Positions 1-6,736 of a DNA stretch of 19,227 nt are shown one piece after another. Positions within the stretch are counted from its first letter, which is position 1. Each line of letters starts with the position of its first letter. The notes beneath the pieces were generated by a model. That model did not search any database. It worked only from the letters and a program-made list of their open reading frames with translations, and was not told where the DNA came from. The DNA is from CAZVUW01 sp964629825. GTDB taxonomy: Bacteria; Actinomycetota; Nitriliruptoria; Euzebyales; Egibacteraceae. A program made the translations under genes and the position numbers. The stretch spans positions 1-19,227 of the forward strand of contig CAZVUW010000064.1 of NCBI GenBank assembly GCA_964629825.1, given 5' to 3'.

Positions 1-1558
1 CGTCGACGAAGTAGCGGCTGACGTCGTACTCCTCGGCGTAGCCCATGCCGCCGTGCAGCTGCTGCGCCTCGCGCGTGATCCACTCCGCGGACAGGCAGGC
101 GAGGGACTTCACCATCGAGGACTCGAGCTGTCCGTCGGACGTCCCGGCTGCTCCGCCGGCGCCGAGCAGCTGCGCGGCGCGGTACGAGAAGCGGCGGCAC
201 GCGGCGATGAGGCAGGCCATCCGCGCCAGCTTGGCGCCGGTCAGCTGGTAGGAGGCCAGCGGCACGCCGAAGACGTGGCGCTGGCGCGAGTAGGCCACCG
301 CGTCCTCGAAGGCGGCCTGCATCACGCCCAGGGCCCGCGCGGCGGTCTGCAGGCGGCCGCTCGCGAAGGCATCCATCTGCATGTAGAAGCCCCGCCCGAG
401 CGCCTCCGGGCCGCCGACCAGGTTCTCGGCGGGCACGCGGTAGCCCTCGAAGCTGATCTCGAAGCTGTGCATGCCCCGATAGCCGATCGTGCCGATGGCG
501 CGGGCGCTCATCCGGCCGCCGTGCTCGCCCTCATGCGTCCAGGCGTGGCCCGGGTAGGGCGGCTTCTCGACCACGAACAGGGACAGCCCGCGGTGTCCTT
601 CGGAGGCCTCGCCCGTGCGCGCGAGCAGCATCACGAGGTTCGCGCGGCCGGCGAAGGTGCACCAGGTCTTGGTGCCGTTGACGACGTAGTGGTCGCCGTC
701 GCGCACCGCGCTGACCTTGAGGTTCGCGACGTCGGAGCCGTAGTCGGGCTCGGTGACGGCGACGGCGCACATCAGCTCGCCGGCGGCGATGCGCGGAAGC
801 CAGCGCTGCCGCTGCTCGTCGGTCCCGCCGCGCAGCAGCGCCCGCGACAGGATCTCGGGGCGGGTGATGAGGCTCCCGGCGACGCCGAGCGAGCCGCGTG
901 ACAGCTCCTCGGTGACGATCACCATCGCCATCAGGTCGTTCTCCGACGACGTGCCGCCGTCGCCGCCGGCGGCGAAGCCGCCGAAGCGCTCCGGGATGGA
1001 CAGCCCGAAGGCGCCCATGGCGGCGAGGTCGGTGATCACGTCCTCGGGGATGTCCTCGTCGTTGCGGTGCACCCGCTCGGCGATCGGGCGCACCCGCTCC
1101 TCGGCGAAGTCACGGAAGGTCGCCCGCACCATCTCCTCATCCTCGCTGAGGTGCCGGGGCAGCTCGGGCGAGCCGAGGACGTCCTGGGCGATCGCCGCGT
1201 AGAGCCGCGCCGAGCGCGCCTGCGCCAGCGCAGCGCCCACGTCGGGGAGCAGCCCACCCCAGGCCTCCTCACGACCGGCCATGCGCGCGACCAGGTCGGC
1301 CACGACCTCGCCGGCGAACGCGGTGGTCAGCCGAGCCTCCAGCGCGCCGGCCTCGGCGTAGTCGAGCATCTCCTCGGCGGCGGTGACGCGGCTGGCGGCG
1401 CTGGCCAGGTCGTAGGCCAGCACCTGCTCGCGGTCCATCCGTGCGACGTCGATGCGGCCGCCGTCGGCGCAGTCGGCGGCCATCCGGGCGGAGGCACGGT
1501 CGACGACCTGCCGCGCCGCCTGCACGAGGGTGTGGGCCACCTCTGGAGTCACGTCCAA
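1..1558 (-). CDS. Acyl-CoA dehydrogenase with N-terminal extension, methylsuccinyl-CoA dehydrogenase-like (C-terminus beyond left edge)
   Basis: The reading frame is open for 519 codons and runs off the left edge. The chosen start is TTG at 1558, with AAAGGA seven bases upstream; a GTG two codons further in is possible. Residues 1-130 form an alpha-helical extension absent from ordinary acyl-CoA dehydrogenases. The FAD-dependent core follows: a helical domain from about 138, the flavin signature TEPDYGSDVANLK at 269-281, NGTKTWCTFAGRAN at 294-307, and the C-terminal helical domain with QLHGGMGYAEEYDVSRYFVD at the cut edge. The usual catalytic glutamate of the YEGT-like segment would lie outside the window. 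The enzyme should oxidise an acyl-CoA at the alpha-beta bond and pass electrons to ETF. The extension and the GYRGM..FEI.F.GYRV segment resemble, from memory, methylsuccinyl-CoA dehydrogenase of the ethylmalonyl-CoA pathway. The family is certain; the substrate is inference. Confidence 0.88.
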   Translation of the reverse strand, partial: MDVTPEVAHTLVQAARQVVDRASARMAADCADGGRIDVARMDREQVLAYDLASAASRVTAAEEMLDYAEAGALEARLTTAFAGEVVADLVARMAGREEAWGGLLPDVGAALAQARSARLYAAIAQDVLGSPELPRHLSEDEEMVRATFRDFAEERVRPIAERVHRNDEDIPEDVITDLAAMGAFGLSIPERFGGFAAGGDGGTSSENDLMAMVIVTEELSRGSLGVAGSLITRPEILSRALLRGGTDEQRQRWLPRIAAGELMCAVAVTEPDYGSDVANLKVSAVRDGDHYVVNGTKTWCTFAGRANLVMLLARTGEASEGHRGLSLFVVEKPPYPGHAWTHEGEHGGRMSARAIGTIGYRGMHSFEISFEGYRVPAENLVGGPEALGRGFYMQMDAFASGRLQTAARALGVMQAAFEDAVAYSRQRHVFGVPLASYQLTGAKLARMACLIAACRRFSYRAAQLLGAGGAAGTSDGQLESSMVKSLACLSAEWITREAQQLHGGMGYAEEYDVSRYFVD

Positions 1559-1637
1559 CGACGGGTCCTTTCACGCGGCATGGCACGGCCGTCTCGGATT
1601 GAACCGCCCGTGCCGTCCCCCACGCAATCCGCACACA

Positions 1638-1892
1638 ATGGGCGCGGAGGTGAAGGTCGCGGTGAAGCTGGTGCTGCTCGTGGGGCTGATCGGCCAGGTC
1701 CTGGCGCTGCGCCTGCTCGCCATCCAGCTCGCCCGCGGGCCCGAGGACCCGCCGCTGCTGCGCCATCACCGCGCCCCGGAGGAGGTCGCCCGCCGCAGGC
1801 AGCGCCACCGTCGCCTGACGGCGCTGGCCATCGGCGGCTTCACGGTGGCGACGCTGCTCGCGAGCGCCGGCGTGGTCGGCCTGCTCGCCTGA
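1638..1892 (+). CDS. Small two-helix membrane protein, unknown function
   Basis: This 84-residue protein has two hydrophobic stretches, about residues 9-32 and 61-84, separated by a charged, arginine- and histidine-rich loop (RHHRAPEEVARRRQRHRR). The loop would face the cytoplasm if both termini are outside. I do not recognise a family. The ATG at 1638 has no visible Shine-Dalgarno sequence. A GTG at 1662 has a perfect GGAGGT ten bases upstream and would give a protein starting MKLVLLVGLIGQV, so the true start may be 1662. The gene is first of three closely spaced plus-strand genes (27 and 25 bases apart) and diverges from the acyl-CoA dehydrogenase. The clean ending and gene-like spacing favour a real gene. 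Confidence 0.6.
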   Translation: MGAEVKVAVKLVLLVGLIGQVLALRLLAIQLARGPEDPPLLRHHRAPEEVARRRQRHRRLTALAIGGFTVATLLASAGVVGLLA

Positions 1893-1905
1893 GCCGGCCG
1901 CCCAT

Positions 1906-1911
1906 TACGAT
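1906..1911 (+). promoter_or_regulatory. Candidate -10 element for leaderless start of the 1920 gene
   Basis: TACGAT fits the actinobacterial TANNNT -10 consensus and ends eight bases before the ATG at 1920. That ATG lacks a Shine-Dalgarno sequence. No convincing -35 was seen. A leaderless transcript is possible, but readthrough from the gene upstream is equally possible. Confidence 0.25.
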
Positions 1912-1919
1912 CAGCGACC

Positions 1920-2549
1920 ATGGACATCCCGGAGCTGGCCGCTTTCGAAGCCGAGTGCCGCGCCATCGCCGCGACGCTGGCCGACATCACCCCGGACGCC
2001 TGGTCCGGACCGGGGCTCGGCGAGTGGAATCTGCACGAGCTCACGGTCCACCTCATCGGCTCCGCGGCGCGGCTGTCCGAGTACGCCCAGCAGCCGCTGA
2101 CCGGCGACGAGCCCGTGTGCGACCGGGTCGAGTACTGGCGCATGGACCTGGTCGCCGAGGCGCCCGCGGTTGCGGAGCGCGCCCGGCAGCGGGCGGCGGG
2201 CATCCCTCCGGAGCGCGTCACCACCGCCTTCGACGAGGCCTGGAGCGCCACCGCCGAGGTGGTGCGGACCCGGGGCCCGGCGGCGCTCGTCAACACGCTG
2301 CGGGGTCCGATGCGCATGGACGAGTACCTGGCCACGCGCGTGGTCGAGATGTGCATCCACCACATCGACGTGCGCTCCGCCCTGGACCTGCCGGCGGCGG
2401 CCACGCCGGAGGCGTCGCGGATGACGATGGAGCTGCTCGAGGCCCTGCTCGGCGGCCCGCGGCCGCGCAACCTCGGGCGCATCCGCTTCATCCTCGCGGC
2501 CACGGGTCGGGTTCCCAGCGACGACCCCCGCTTCCCGGTCCTCTCCTGA
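1920..2549 (+). CDS. Mycothiol-dependent maleylpyruvate isomerase-family (DinB-fold) protein
   Basis: This 209-residue protein belongs to the DinB/MDMPI four-helix-bundle superfamily. The N-terminal part has the typical GEWNLHELTVHL segment. The three metal ligands known from the Corynebacterium enzyme (His, then Glu-x3-His) map to His44, Glu143 and His147, the last two within VVEMCIHHIDVRSAL. Family members bind a divalent metal and use mycothiol as thiol cofactor, for example in maleylpyruvate isomerisation or thiol transfer. Many annotated members have unknown substrates, and nothing here identifies this one. It lies between the small membrane gene and the MaoC hydratase, 25 bases before the latter, so co-transcription is likely. 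No gentisate-pathway genes are visible, so I would not call it a true maleylpyruvate isomerase. Confidence 0.8.
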   Translation: MDIPELAAFEAECRAIAATLADITPDAWSGPGLGEWNLHELTVHLIGSAARLSEYAQQPLTGDEPVCDRVEYWRMDLVAEAPAVAERARQRAAGIPPERVTTAFDEAWSATAEVVRTRGPAALVNTLRGPMRMDEYLATRVVEMCIHHIDVRSALDLPAAATPEASRMTMELLEALLGGPRPRNLGRIRFILAATGRVPSDDPRFPVLS

Positions 2550-2574
2550 GGGCCGTCCGACCAAGGAGCAGCTG

Positions 2575-3075
2575 ATGGAGTTCGGTCGCTACCTCGAGGA
2601 CTTCGAGGTGGGAGACGTCTACAAGCACTGGCCGGGCAAGACGATCACGCAGGCCGAGGACATCCTCTTCTGCGCGATCACGATGAACCAGCACCCGCTG
2701 CACTCGGACGACAACTACGCCGCGGCGGCGAGCCCCTCGGGCAGGGCGATGGTGGTGGGCAACCTCGTGTACTCGATCGTGCTCGGCCAGAGCGTGCCCG
2801 ACATCTCGGGACGGGCCATCGCGAACCTGGAGATCGAGAACCTGAGGCACGCCAACCCGACCTTCCACGGCGACACGATCTACTCCGAGAGCGAGGTGCT
2901 CGAGGTGCGGCCCTCCCGGTCCAAGCCCGACCGCGGCATCGTGCGGGTGCGCACCATCGGCTACAAGCAGGACGGGACGATCGTGTGCGAGTTCACCCGC
3001 AAGGTTCTGGTGCCGCGGCGCGGGCACGGCTTCGACGGCCACCCGGGGCGGCCCGAGCCGAAGCGGGAGAGCTGA
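2575..3075 (+). CDS. MaoC-family hot-dog dehydratase, mesaconyl-CoA hydratase-like
   Basis: This is a 166-residue single hot-dog protein. AAGGAG lies six bases before the ATG, a strong ribosome site. Residues 3-20 (FGRYLEDFEVGDVYKHWP) and the segment TMNQHPLHSDDNYA at 37-49 are typical of MaoC-like enoyl-CoA hydratases. His43 matches the catalytic histidine, while the position of the usual aspartate of the hydratase-2 motif appears to be Asn38. The sequence closely resembles, from memory, the MaoC protein encoded with the ethylmalonyl-CoA pathway genes of Streptomyces. It probably adds or removes water on a branched acyl-CoA such as mesaconyl-CoA. The extended acyl-CoA dehydrogenase about 1 kb away supports that reading. 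It ends three bases from the convergent larE stop, with no terminator visible between them. Confidence 0.85.
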   Translation: MEFGRYLEDFEVGDVYKHWPGKTITQAEDILFCAITMNQHPLHSDDNYAAAASPSGRAMVVGNLVYSIVLGQSVPDISGRAIANLEIENLRHANPTFHGDTIYSESEVLEVRPSRSKPDRGIVRVRTIGYKQDGTIVCEFTRKVLVPRRGHGFDGHPGRPEPKRES

Positions 3076-3078
3076 GCG

Positions 3079-3915
3079 CTACAGGACCGCGTTGAGGCTG
3101 CCCGAGCGGAAGCCGCCCGCATCGATCGTCACGAACGACCACCCCAGGGCGCGCAGCGCCTCGTCCAGCTCGCCCGCGATCTCGACCACGTCCGCGAGGC
3201 GATCTCGGTCCACCTCCACACGGGCGATGTCGCCGTGGTCGCGGACGCGCAGATCGGTCTGGCGGCCCAGGCGCTCTCGCAGCCAGGCCTCGGCCTGCTC
3301 CACGCGGGCAAGCCGGTTCGGCGTCACCTGCAGCCCGTAGACGATGCGGCTCGCCAGGCAGGCCGCCGCCGGCTTGTCGGCCGTCGGCAGCCCGAGCCGG
3401 CGCGAGAGCTCGCGGACGTCGGCCTTTGACAGCCCGGCGTCGGCGAGCGGTGTGAGGACGCCGCGCTCGGCCGCGGCGCGCAGCCCCGGCCGGTGATCGC
3501 CGAGGTCGTCGGTGATCGTCCCGACCGCGATCTTCGCCCCGCCGAAGCGCTCCGCCAGCGGCTCCAGCACGTCGAACAGCGCGCTGCGGCAGTGGAAGCA
3601 GCGGTCGGAGTCGTTGCGCCGGTAGGCGGCGCGCTCCATCTCACCGGTGGTGACCTCGACGTGCCGCACGCCGAGCTGTCGGGCCAGCTCCTGCGCCTCC
3701 GCGCGCTCCGAGGCCGGCAGGGAGGGGCTGACGGCGGTCGCGGCGGTCACGCCATCGCCGAGCACGGCCGCGGCCTCGGCCAGCAGGTAGGTCGAGTCGA
3801 CTCCGCCGGAGAACGCCACCACCAGCGAGCCGTGCTCACGCAGACGCCTGCGCAGGTCCTCCGCGCGGGCGTCGAGGTCGGGATCGACGGCGGCGGTCCG
3901 GCTGGCGAGCTCCAT
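3079..3915 (-). CDS. larE: LarE-type sulfur insertase (nickel-pincer nucleotide cofactor synthesis)
   Basis: This 278-residue protein is of normal LarE length. It has the PP-loop ATP pyrophosphatase motif SGGVDS at 36-41, then NDSDRCFHCR at 101-110 and PAAACLASR at 182-190, the signature of LarE. LarE adenylates the carboxylates of the LarB product and inserts sulfur, giving the dithio intermediate into which LarC places nickel. The protein contains exactly three cysteines, Cys106, Cys109 and Cys186. This matches the three-cysteine class in which a [4Fe-4S] cluster supplies sulfur, rather than the single sacrificial cysteine of Lactobacillus LarE. The start at 3915 has no clear ribosome site. 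The gene follows the sulfur carrier gene by 71 bases on the same strand. No larA, larB or larC is in the window. Confidence 0.9.
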   Translation of the reverse strand: MELASRTAAVDPDLDARAEDLRRRLREHGSLVVAFSGGVDSTYLLAEAAAVLGDGVTAATAVSPSLPASERAEAQELARQLGVRHVEVTTGEMERAAYRRNDSDRCFHCRSALFDVLEPLAERFGGAKIAVGTITDDLGDHRPGLRAAAERGVLTPLADAGLSKADVRELSRRLGLPTADKPAAACLASRIVYGLQVTPNRLARVEQAEAWLRERLGRQTDLRVRDHGDIARVEVDRDRLADVVEIAGELDEALRALGWSFVTIDAGGFRSGSLNAVL

Positions 3916-3986
3916 GCGGCCGAGTCTGCCATGCCCGCCGCCGCCCCCGAACGCCGACCCGCGCCCGGCGCGGCGGACGCGAGCGG

Positions 3987-4262
3987 CTAGCCGCCGGCCA
4001 CGGCCGGGATGATCGACACGGTCGAGCCCTCCCGGACCGGCGTGGACAGGCCCTCGGCGAAGCGGACGTCCTGGTCGTCGACGAACACGTTGACGAAGCG
4101 GCGCAGGCTGCCGTCGTCGGCGAAGAGGCGCTCGGTCACGTCCGGGTGGACCTTGCCGAGGCCGTGCAGCACCTCGCCGACGGTGCTGCCCTCGACCTCG
4201 ACGGTCGAGGCGCCGCCGGTCGCGGTGCGCAGGGGCGTGGGGATCCTGATGGTGGCGGGCAT
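3987..4262 (-). CDS. CysO/MoaD/ThiS-family ubiquitin-like sulfur carrier protein
   Basis: The protein has 91 residues. The start is set at 4262 because AAGGAG (4268-4273) lies five bases upstream; an in-frame ATG at 4280 would sit inside the preceding gene and lacks such support. The beta-grasp fold is predicted from the MoaD/ThiS pattern, and the chain ends in ...PAVAGG, the C-terminal Gly-Gly that is adenylated and converted to a thiocarboxylate. The stretch RRFVNVFVDDQDVRF and the ending closely resemble mycobacterial CysO, which donates sulfur to the PLP enzyme CysM. Here the partner is different: the gene starts one base after the stop of the threonine synthase-like gene, with its ribosome site inside that gene, so the two are translationally coupled. 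No MoeZ- or Mec-like gene is visible. Confidence 0.87.
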   Translation of the reverse strand: MPATIRIPTPLRTATGGASTVEVEGSTVGEVLHGLGKVHPDVTERLFADDGSLRRFVNVFVDDQDVRFAEGLSTPVREGSTVSIIPAVAGG

Positions 4263-4263
4263 G

Positions 4264-5511
4264 TCAGCTCCTTGACTCAAGCGAGAGCGCGGCCTCGAAG
4301 TCGTGCAGGCCGGCGTTGATCGTGTATGTGGGGCCGAGGTCCGAGCCGAGCGCGTCGAGCGTCTTCAGGCCGTGGCCGCTGATGACGGCGACGGTGCGCT
4401 CGTCGGGCCGGACGCGGCCGTCGGCGGCCGCTCGGGCGAGGCAGGCGATGGTGACGCCGGCCGCGGTCTCGCCGAGGATCCCCTCGGTCTGGGCGAGCAG
4501 GCGCATAGCCTCGGCGATCTCCTCGTCGGAGACGTCCTCCATCCAGCCGCCGCTGCGGCGGACGGCGTCCAGGGCGTAGTAGCCGTCGGCTGGGTCGCCG
4601 ATGGACAGGGACTTGGCGATGGTGTCGGGGACGACGGGCCGGATGGGTGCCGCCCCGTCCTTGAAGGCGGAGGCGATGGGTGCGCAGCCGCTGGCCTGGG
4701 CACCCGAGATGCGGACCGGGTGGTCGTCCACCAGCCCGACGCGAATGAGCTCGTCGAAGGCCTTGTCGATCTTGACCAGCATCGCGCCCGACGCCATGGG
4801 CGCGACGACGTGGTCGGGCAGCTGCCAACCGAGCTGCTCGGCGATCTCGAAGCCGATGGTCTTGGACCCCTCGGCGTAGTAGGGGCGGACGTTCACGTTG
4901 ACGAAGGCCCACTCGTGCTCGCCGGCGACCTCGGCGCAGAGGCGGTTGACGTCGTCGTAGCTGCCCTTGACCGCGACGAGGTTGGGCTCGTACACGGCCG
5001 AGGCGAGGATCTTCGCCTGCTCCAGGTCGCTGGGGATGAAGACGTAGGCGTCCATCCCCGCGGCGGCCGCGTGGGCGGAGACGGCGTTGGCCAGGTTGCC
5101 GGTCGAGGCGCAGGCGGCGGTGTCATAGCCGAGCGCCTTGGCGGCGGTCAGCGCAACCGACACGACCCGGTCCTTGAACGAGTTGGTCGGGTTGCGGGTG
5201 TCGTTCTTCAGCCACAGATCGGACAGCCCGAGCGCCGCTCCGAGGCGCGGAGCCGGCCGCAGCGGCGTCCAGCCTGCGCCGAGGTCGACGCGCTGCGCCG
5301 GGTCGGAGTCGGGCACGACCGGCAGCAGCTCTTGGTAGCGCCACAGCGTGTGCGGACCTGCGGCGATGGACTCGCGGCTGACCCGCTCGCGGATGGCGTC
5401 GTAGTCGTAGACGACCTCCAGCGGGCCGAAGCACAGCTCGCAGACGTGCAGGGCGGCGATCGGGTGGTCGCGGCCGCACTCGCGGCATCGCAGACCCAGG
5501 ATGTTGCTCAA
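4264..5511 (-). CDS. thrC: Threonine synthase-family PLP enzyme with N-terminal zinc ribbon
   Basis: The protein has 415 residues. The chosen start is TTG at 5511, with GGGGAG five bases upstream; GTG at 5517 is too close to that site. An open frame continues upstream but crosses the riboswitch and is not coding. Cys9, Cys12, Cys24 and Cys27 form a zinc ribbon. The fold-type II PLP core follows, with NPTNSFKDR (Lys113 as the Schiff-base lysine), the phosphate loop ASTGNLANA (135-143) and SGHGLKTLDAL near the C-terminus. Threonine synthase converts O-phosphohomoserine to threonine. This subtype resembles the Streptomyces protein encoded next to a ThiS-like gene. The SAM riboswitch upstream and the coupled sulfur carrier downstream are unusual for a threonine enzyme and leave room for a sulfhydrylase role. 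The fold is certain; the reaction is likely but not proven. Confidence 0.88.
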   Translation of the reverse strand: MSNILGLRCRECGRDHPIAALHVCELCFGPLEVVYDYDAIRERVSRESIAAGPHTLWRYQELLPVVPDSDPAQRVDLGAGWTPLRPAPRLGAALGLSDLWLKNDTRNPTNSFKDRVVSVALTAAKALGYDTAACASTGNLANAVSAHAAAAGMDAYVFIPSDLEQAKILASAVYEPNLVAVKGSYDDVNRLCAEVAGEHEWAFVNVNVRPYYAEGSKTIGFEIAEQLGWQLPDHVVAPMASGAMLVKIDKAFDELIRVGLVDDHPVRISGAQASGCAPIASAFKDGAAPIRPVVPDTIAKSLSIGDPADGYYALDAVRRSGGWMEDVSDEEIAEAMRLLAQTEGILGETAAGVTIACLARAAADGRVRPDERTVAVISGHGLKTLDALGSDLGPTYTINAGLHDFEAALSLESRS

Positions 5512-5516
5512 CTGCA

Positions 5517-5552
5517 CTCCCCTCTCGACGAAGAAGCCCTCCACGAAGGGAG
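5517..5552 (-). promoter_or_regulatory. Possible anti-Shine-Dalgarno pairing in the thrC leader
   Basis: On the minus strand, CTCCC (5548-5552) can pair with GGGAG (5517-5521), which is the ribosome site of the TTG start at 5511. No T-rich terminator lies between the riboswitch and the gene, so control by masking the ribosome site is the simplest mechanism. Only five base pairs were identified by eye. Confidence 0.3.
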
Positions 5553-5570
5553 AGCTGGTCAAGAAGGGCA

Positions 5571-5670
5571 ACCATCTTCCCCCCGCAGGGGCCGGATTTC
5601 GCACCTGCCCGCGGCTGCGGGTGGTTGCGGAGGCGTCGTCGGGCCGGATCCCTCGACCTCTCTTGATGGC
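5571..5670 (-). promoter_or_regulatory. SAM-I (S-box) riboswitch
   Basis: Read on the minus strand, this 100-base stretch carries the S-box core in order: ATCAAGAGAGG, GAGGGA, GGCCC, GACGACGCC in the kink-turn arm, GCAACC, a P3 hairpin CCCGC-AGCC-GCGGG, AGGTGCGAAATCC, a P4 arm closed by CCC-TGC-GGG, and GGGAAGATGG. The terminal P1 helix is GCCATC (5665-5670) with GATGGT (5571-5576). SAM-I riboswitches bind S-adenosylmethionine and normally switch off sulfur and methionine genes. The aptamer ends about 60 bases before the thrC-like start. It is assigned to SAM-I rather than SAM-IV because the GAGGGA/GGCCC and GGTGC-AA-TCC blocks are of S-box type. Confidence 0.88.
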
Positions 5671-5827
5671 GTAGCTATTCAGTTGGAGCCCCGAGGCTGT
5701 CAGACCCGGGTGCCGAGCGCAAGCCTGAGCCTGTCGCGCGGCTACAGGCAACCCTAGCGCTTCCTCCAAGGCTCGGATGCGGCCGCCCGGACCTTGAGCG
5801 CAGGCCTGCCGGCGCCCTGAGCGAGGC
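5671..5827. other. Divergent intergenic region, riboswitch promoter expected
   Basis: This stretch separates the minus-strand riboswitch from the plus-strand HAD gene and holds no gene that I can support. On the minus strand, CTGACA followed after 17 bases by GAATAG, with TAGCTA just downstream, could be the promoter of the riboswitch transcript. The match is weak and is not listed separately. Confidence 0.3.
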
Positions 5828-6736
5828 ATGCTGGGCTGCATGGAAGCCCTTCTCGTGCATCTGTCCGCCCTGCCGCCGGCGCGGGTGCTCTACACCGACT
5901 TCGACGGCACGCTGCTCGGCCCGCGCGGCTCGCTGCTCACCGGCCCCGACGGGCGTCCGTCGGTGCGTGCAGCCGCCGCCCTGGTCGCGGCCGAGGCCGC
6001 CGGCCTCGAGGTGGTGCCGGTCAGCGGGCGATCGCGCATCACGCTCGAGCACGACGTCCGCCTGCTCGGCCTGCGCGGCTGCATCGCCGAGGCGGGCGGT
6101 GTGATCGTCCGCGACGGCGAGGTCCGGTTCGAATGGGGCGAGGCGCCGCGCGACCTCGGTCCCAACCCCCACGACGCGCTCCAGGCAGCGGGCGCGCTGT
6201 CCCTGCTGCTGGAGCGCTTCGAGGGGGATCTGCGCCTCTACCACCCGTACTGCGACGGCCGCGAGGGCGGGCACCTGCTGCACGGCCTGGTGGATGTCGA
6301 GGAGGCCAACGAGGCCCTGCGCGAGGAGGGGCTCGGCTGGGCCTACCTGGTCGACAACGGCCGGGCGGGCGGCTGGCCCGGCCGCTCGGTCCACGCCTAT
6401 CACCTGCTCCCACGCGGCGTCGGCAAGGAGCGCGCCGTCGCCGACGACCTGGCGTGGCGCGGCATCGACCCCGCCGAGGCCGCGGCCGTGGGCGACTCGC
6501 ACGCCGACGCGACCATGTCCTCGGTCGTCGGCACCTACCTCCAGGTGTCGAACGGCCACGCCCCGGTCGGCGAGGGCAACCGCTTCGGCGTGACCGGCGC
6601 CATGGGCCACGGCTTCGCCGAGGTCGTCGAGGCCCTCCTGGCCCGGCGCGGCGCCCCCGACCAGGGCAGTACCCTGTCCGACGCGGCACAGCCGCCAGGC
6701 CGGGTTAGCTCAGCTGGCAGAGCACCGCTCTTGTAA
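5828..6736 (+). CDS. HAD-superfamily (IIB, Cof/SPP-like) phosphatase
   Basis: The frame codes for 302 residues from ATG 5828; a second ATG at 5840 is equally plausible, and neither has a good ribosome site. HAD motifs are complete: DFDGTLL with Asp24 and Asp26, SGRS at 66-69, Lys200 in GVGKERAV, and GDSHADATM at 222-230. The cap lies between motifs II and III, as in class IIB enzymes such as Cof-type, sucrose-phosphate or phosphoglycerate-sugar phosphatases. The substrate cannot be read from the sequence. Oddly, no in-frame stop occurs before the downstream tRNA. The frame enters tRNA-Thr at 6699 and ends at TAA 6734-6736 in its anticodon loop, so the last dozen codons are tRNA sequence. The conserved domain ends near residue 275. 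Confidence 0.83.
   Translation: MLGCMEALLVHLSALPPARVLYTDFDGTLLGPRGSLLTGPDGRPSVRAAAALVAAEAAGLEVVPVSGRSRITLEHDVRLLGLRGCIAEAGGVIVRDGEVRFEWGEAPRDLGPNPHDALQAAGALSLLLERFEGDLRLYHPYCDGREGGHLLHGLVDVEEANEALREEGLGWAYLVDNGRAGGWPGRSVHAYHLLPRGVGKERAVADDLAWRGIDPAEAAAVGDSHADATMSSVVGTYLQVSNGHAPVGEGNRFGVTGAMGHGFAEVVEALLARRGAPDQGSTLSDAAQPPGRVSSAGRAPLL

Noticed and set aside
1269..1808. A 179-codon minus-strand frame overlapping the start of the acyl-CoA dehydrogenase
   Set aside because: It is out of frame with the dehydrogenase, extends into the opposite gene and is Arg-rich with no domain.
5571..5670. SAM-IV riboswitch instead of SAM-I
   Set aside because: SAM-IV is frequent in Actinobacteria, but the GAGGGA, GGCCC, GCAACC and GGTGC-AA-TCC blocks and the arm order fit the S-box type.
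4303..5757. A 484-codon plus-strand open frame opposite thrC
   Set aside because: It is antisense to a conserved PLP enzyme and to the riboswitch, with composition typical of a mirror frame.
5512..5841. N-terminal extension of the thrC-like frame through the leader
   Set aside because: The added codons translate the S-box aptamer and match no domain. The zinc ribbon begins right after the TTG with a good ribosome site.
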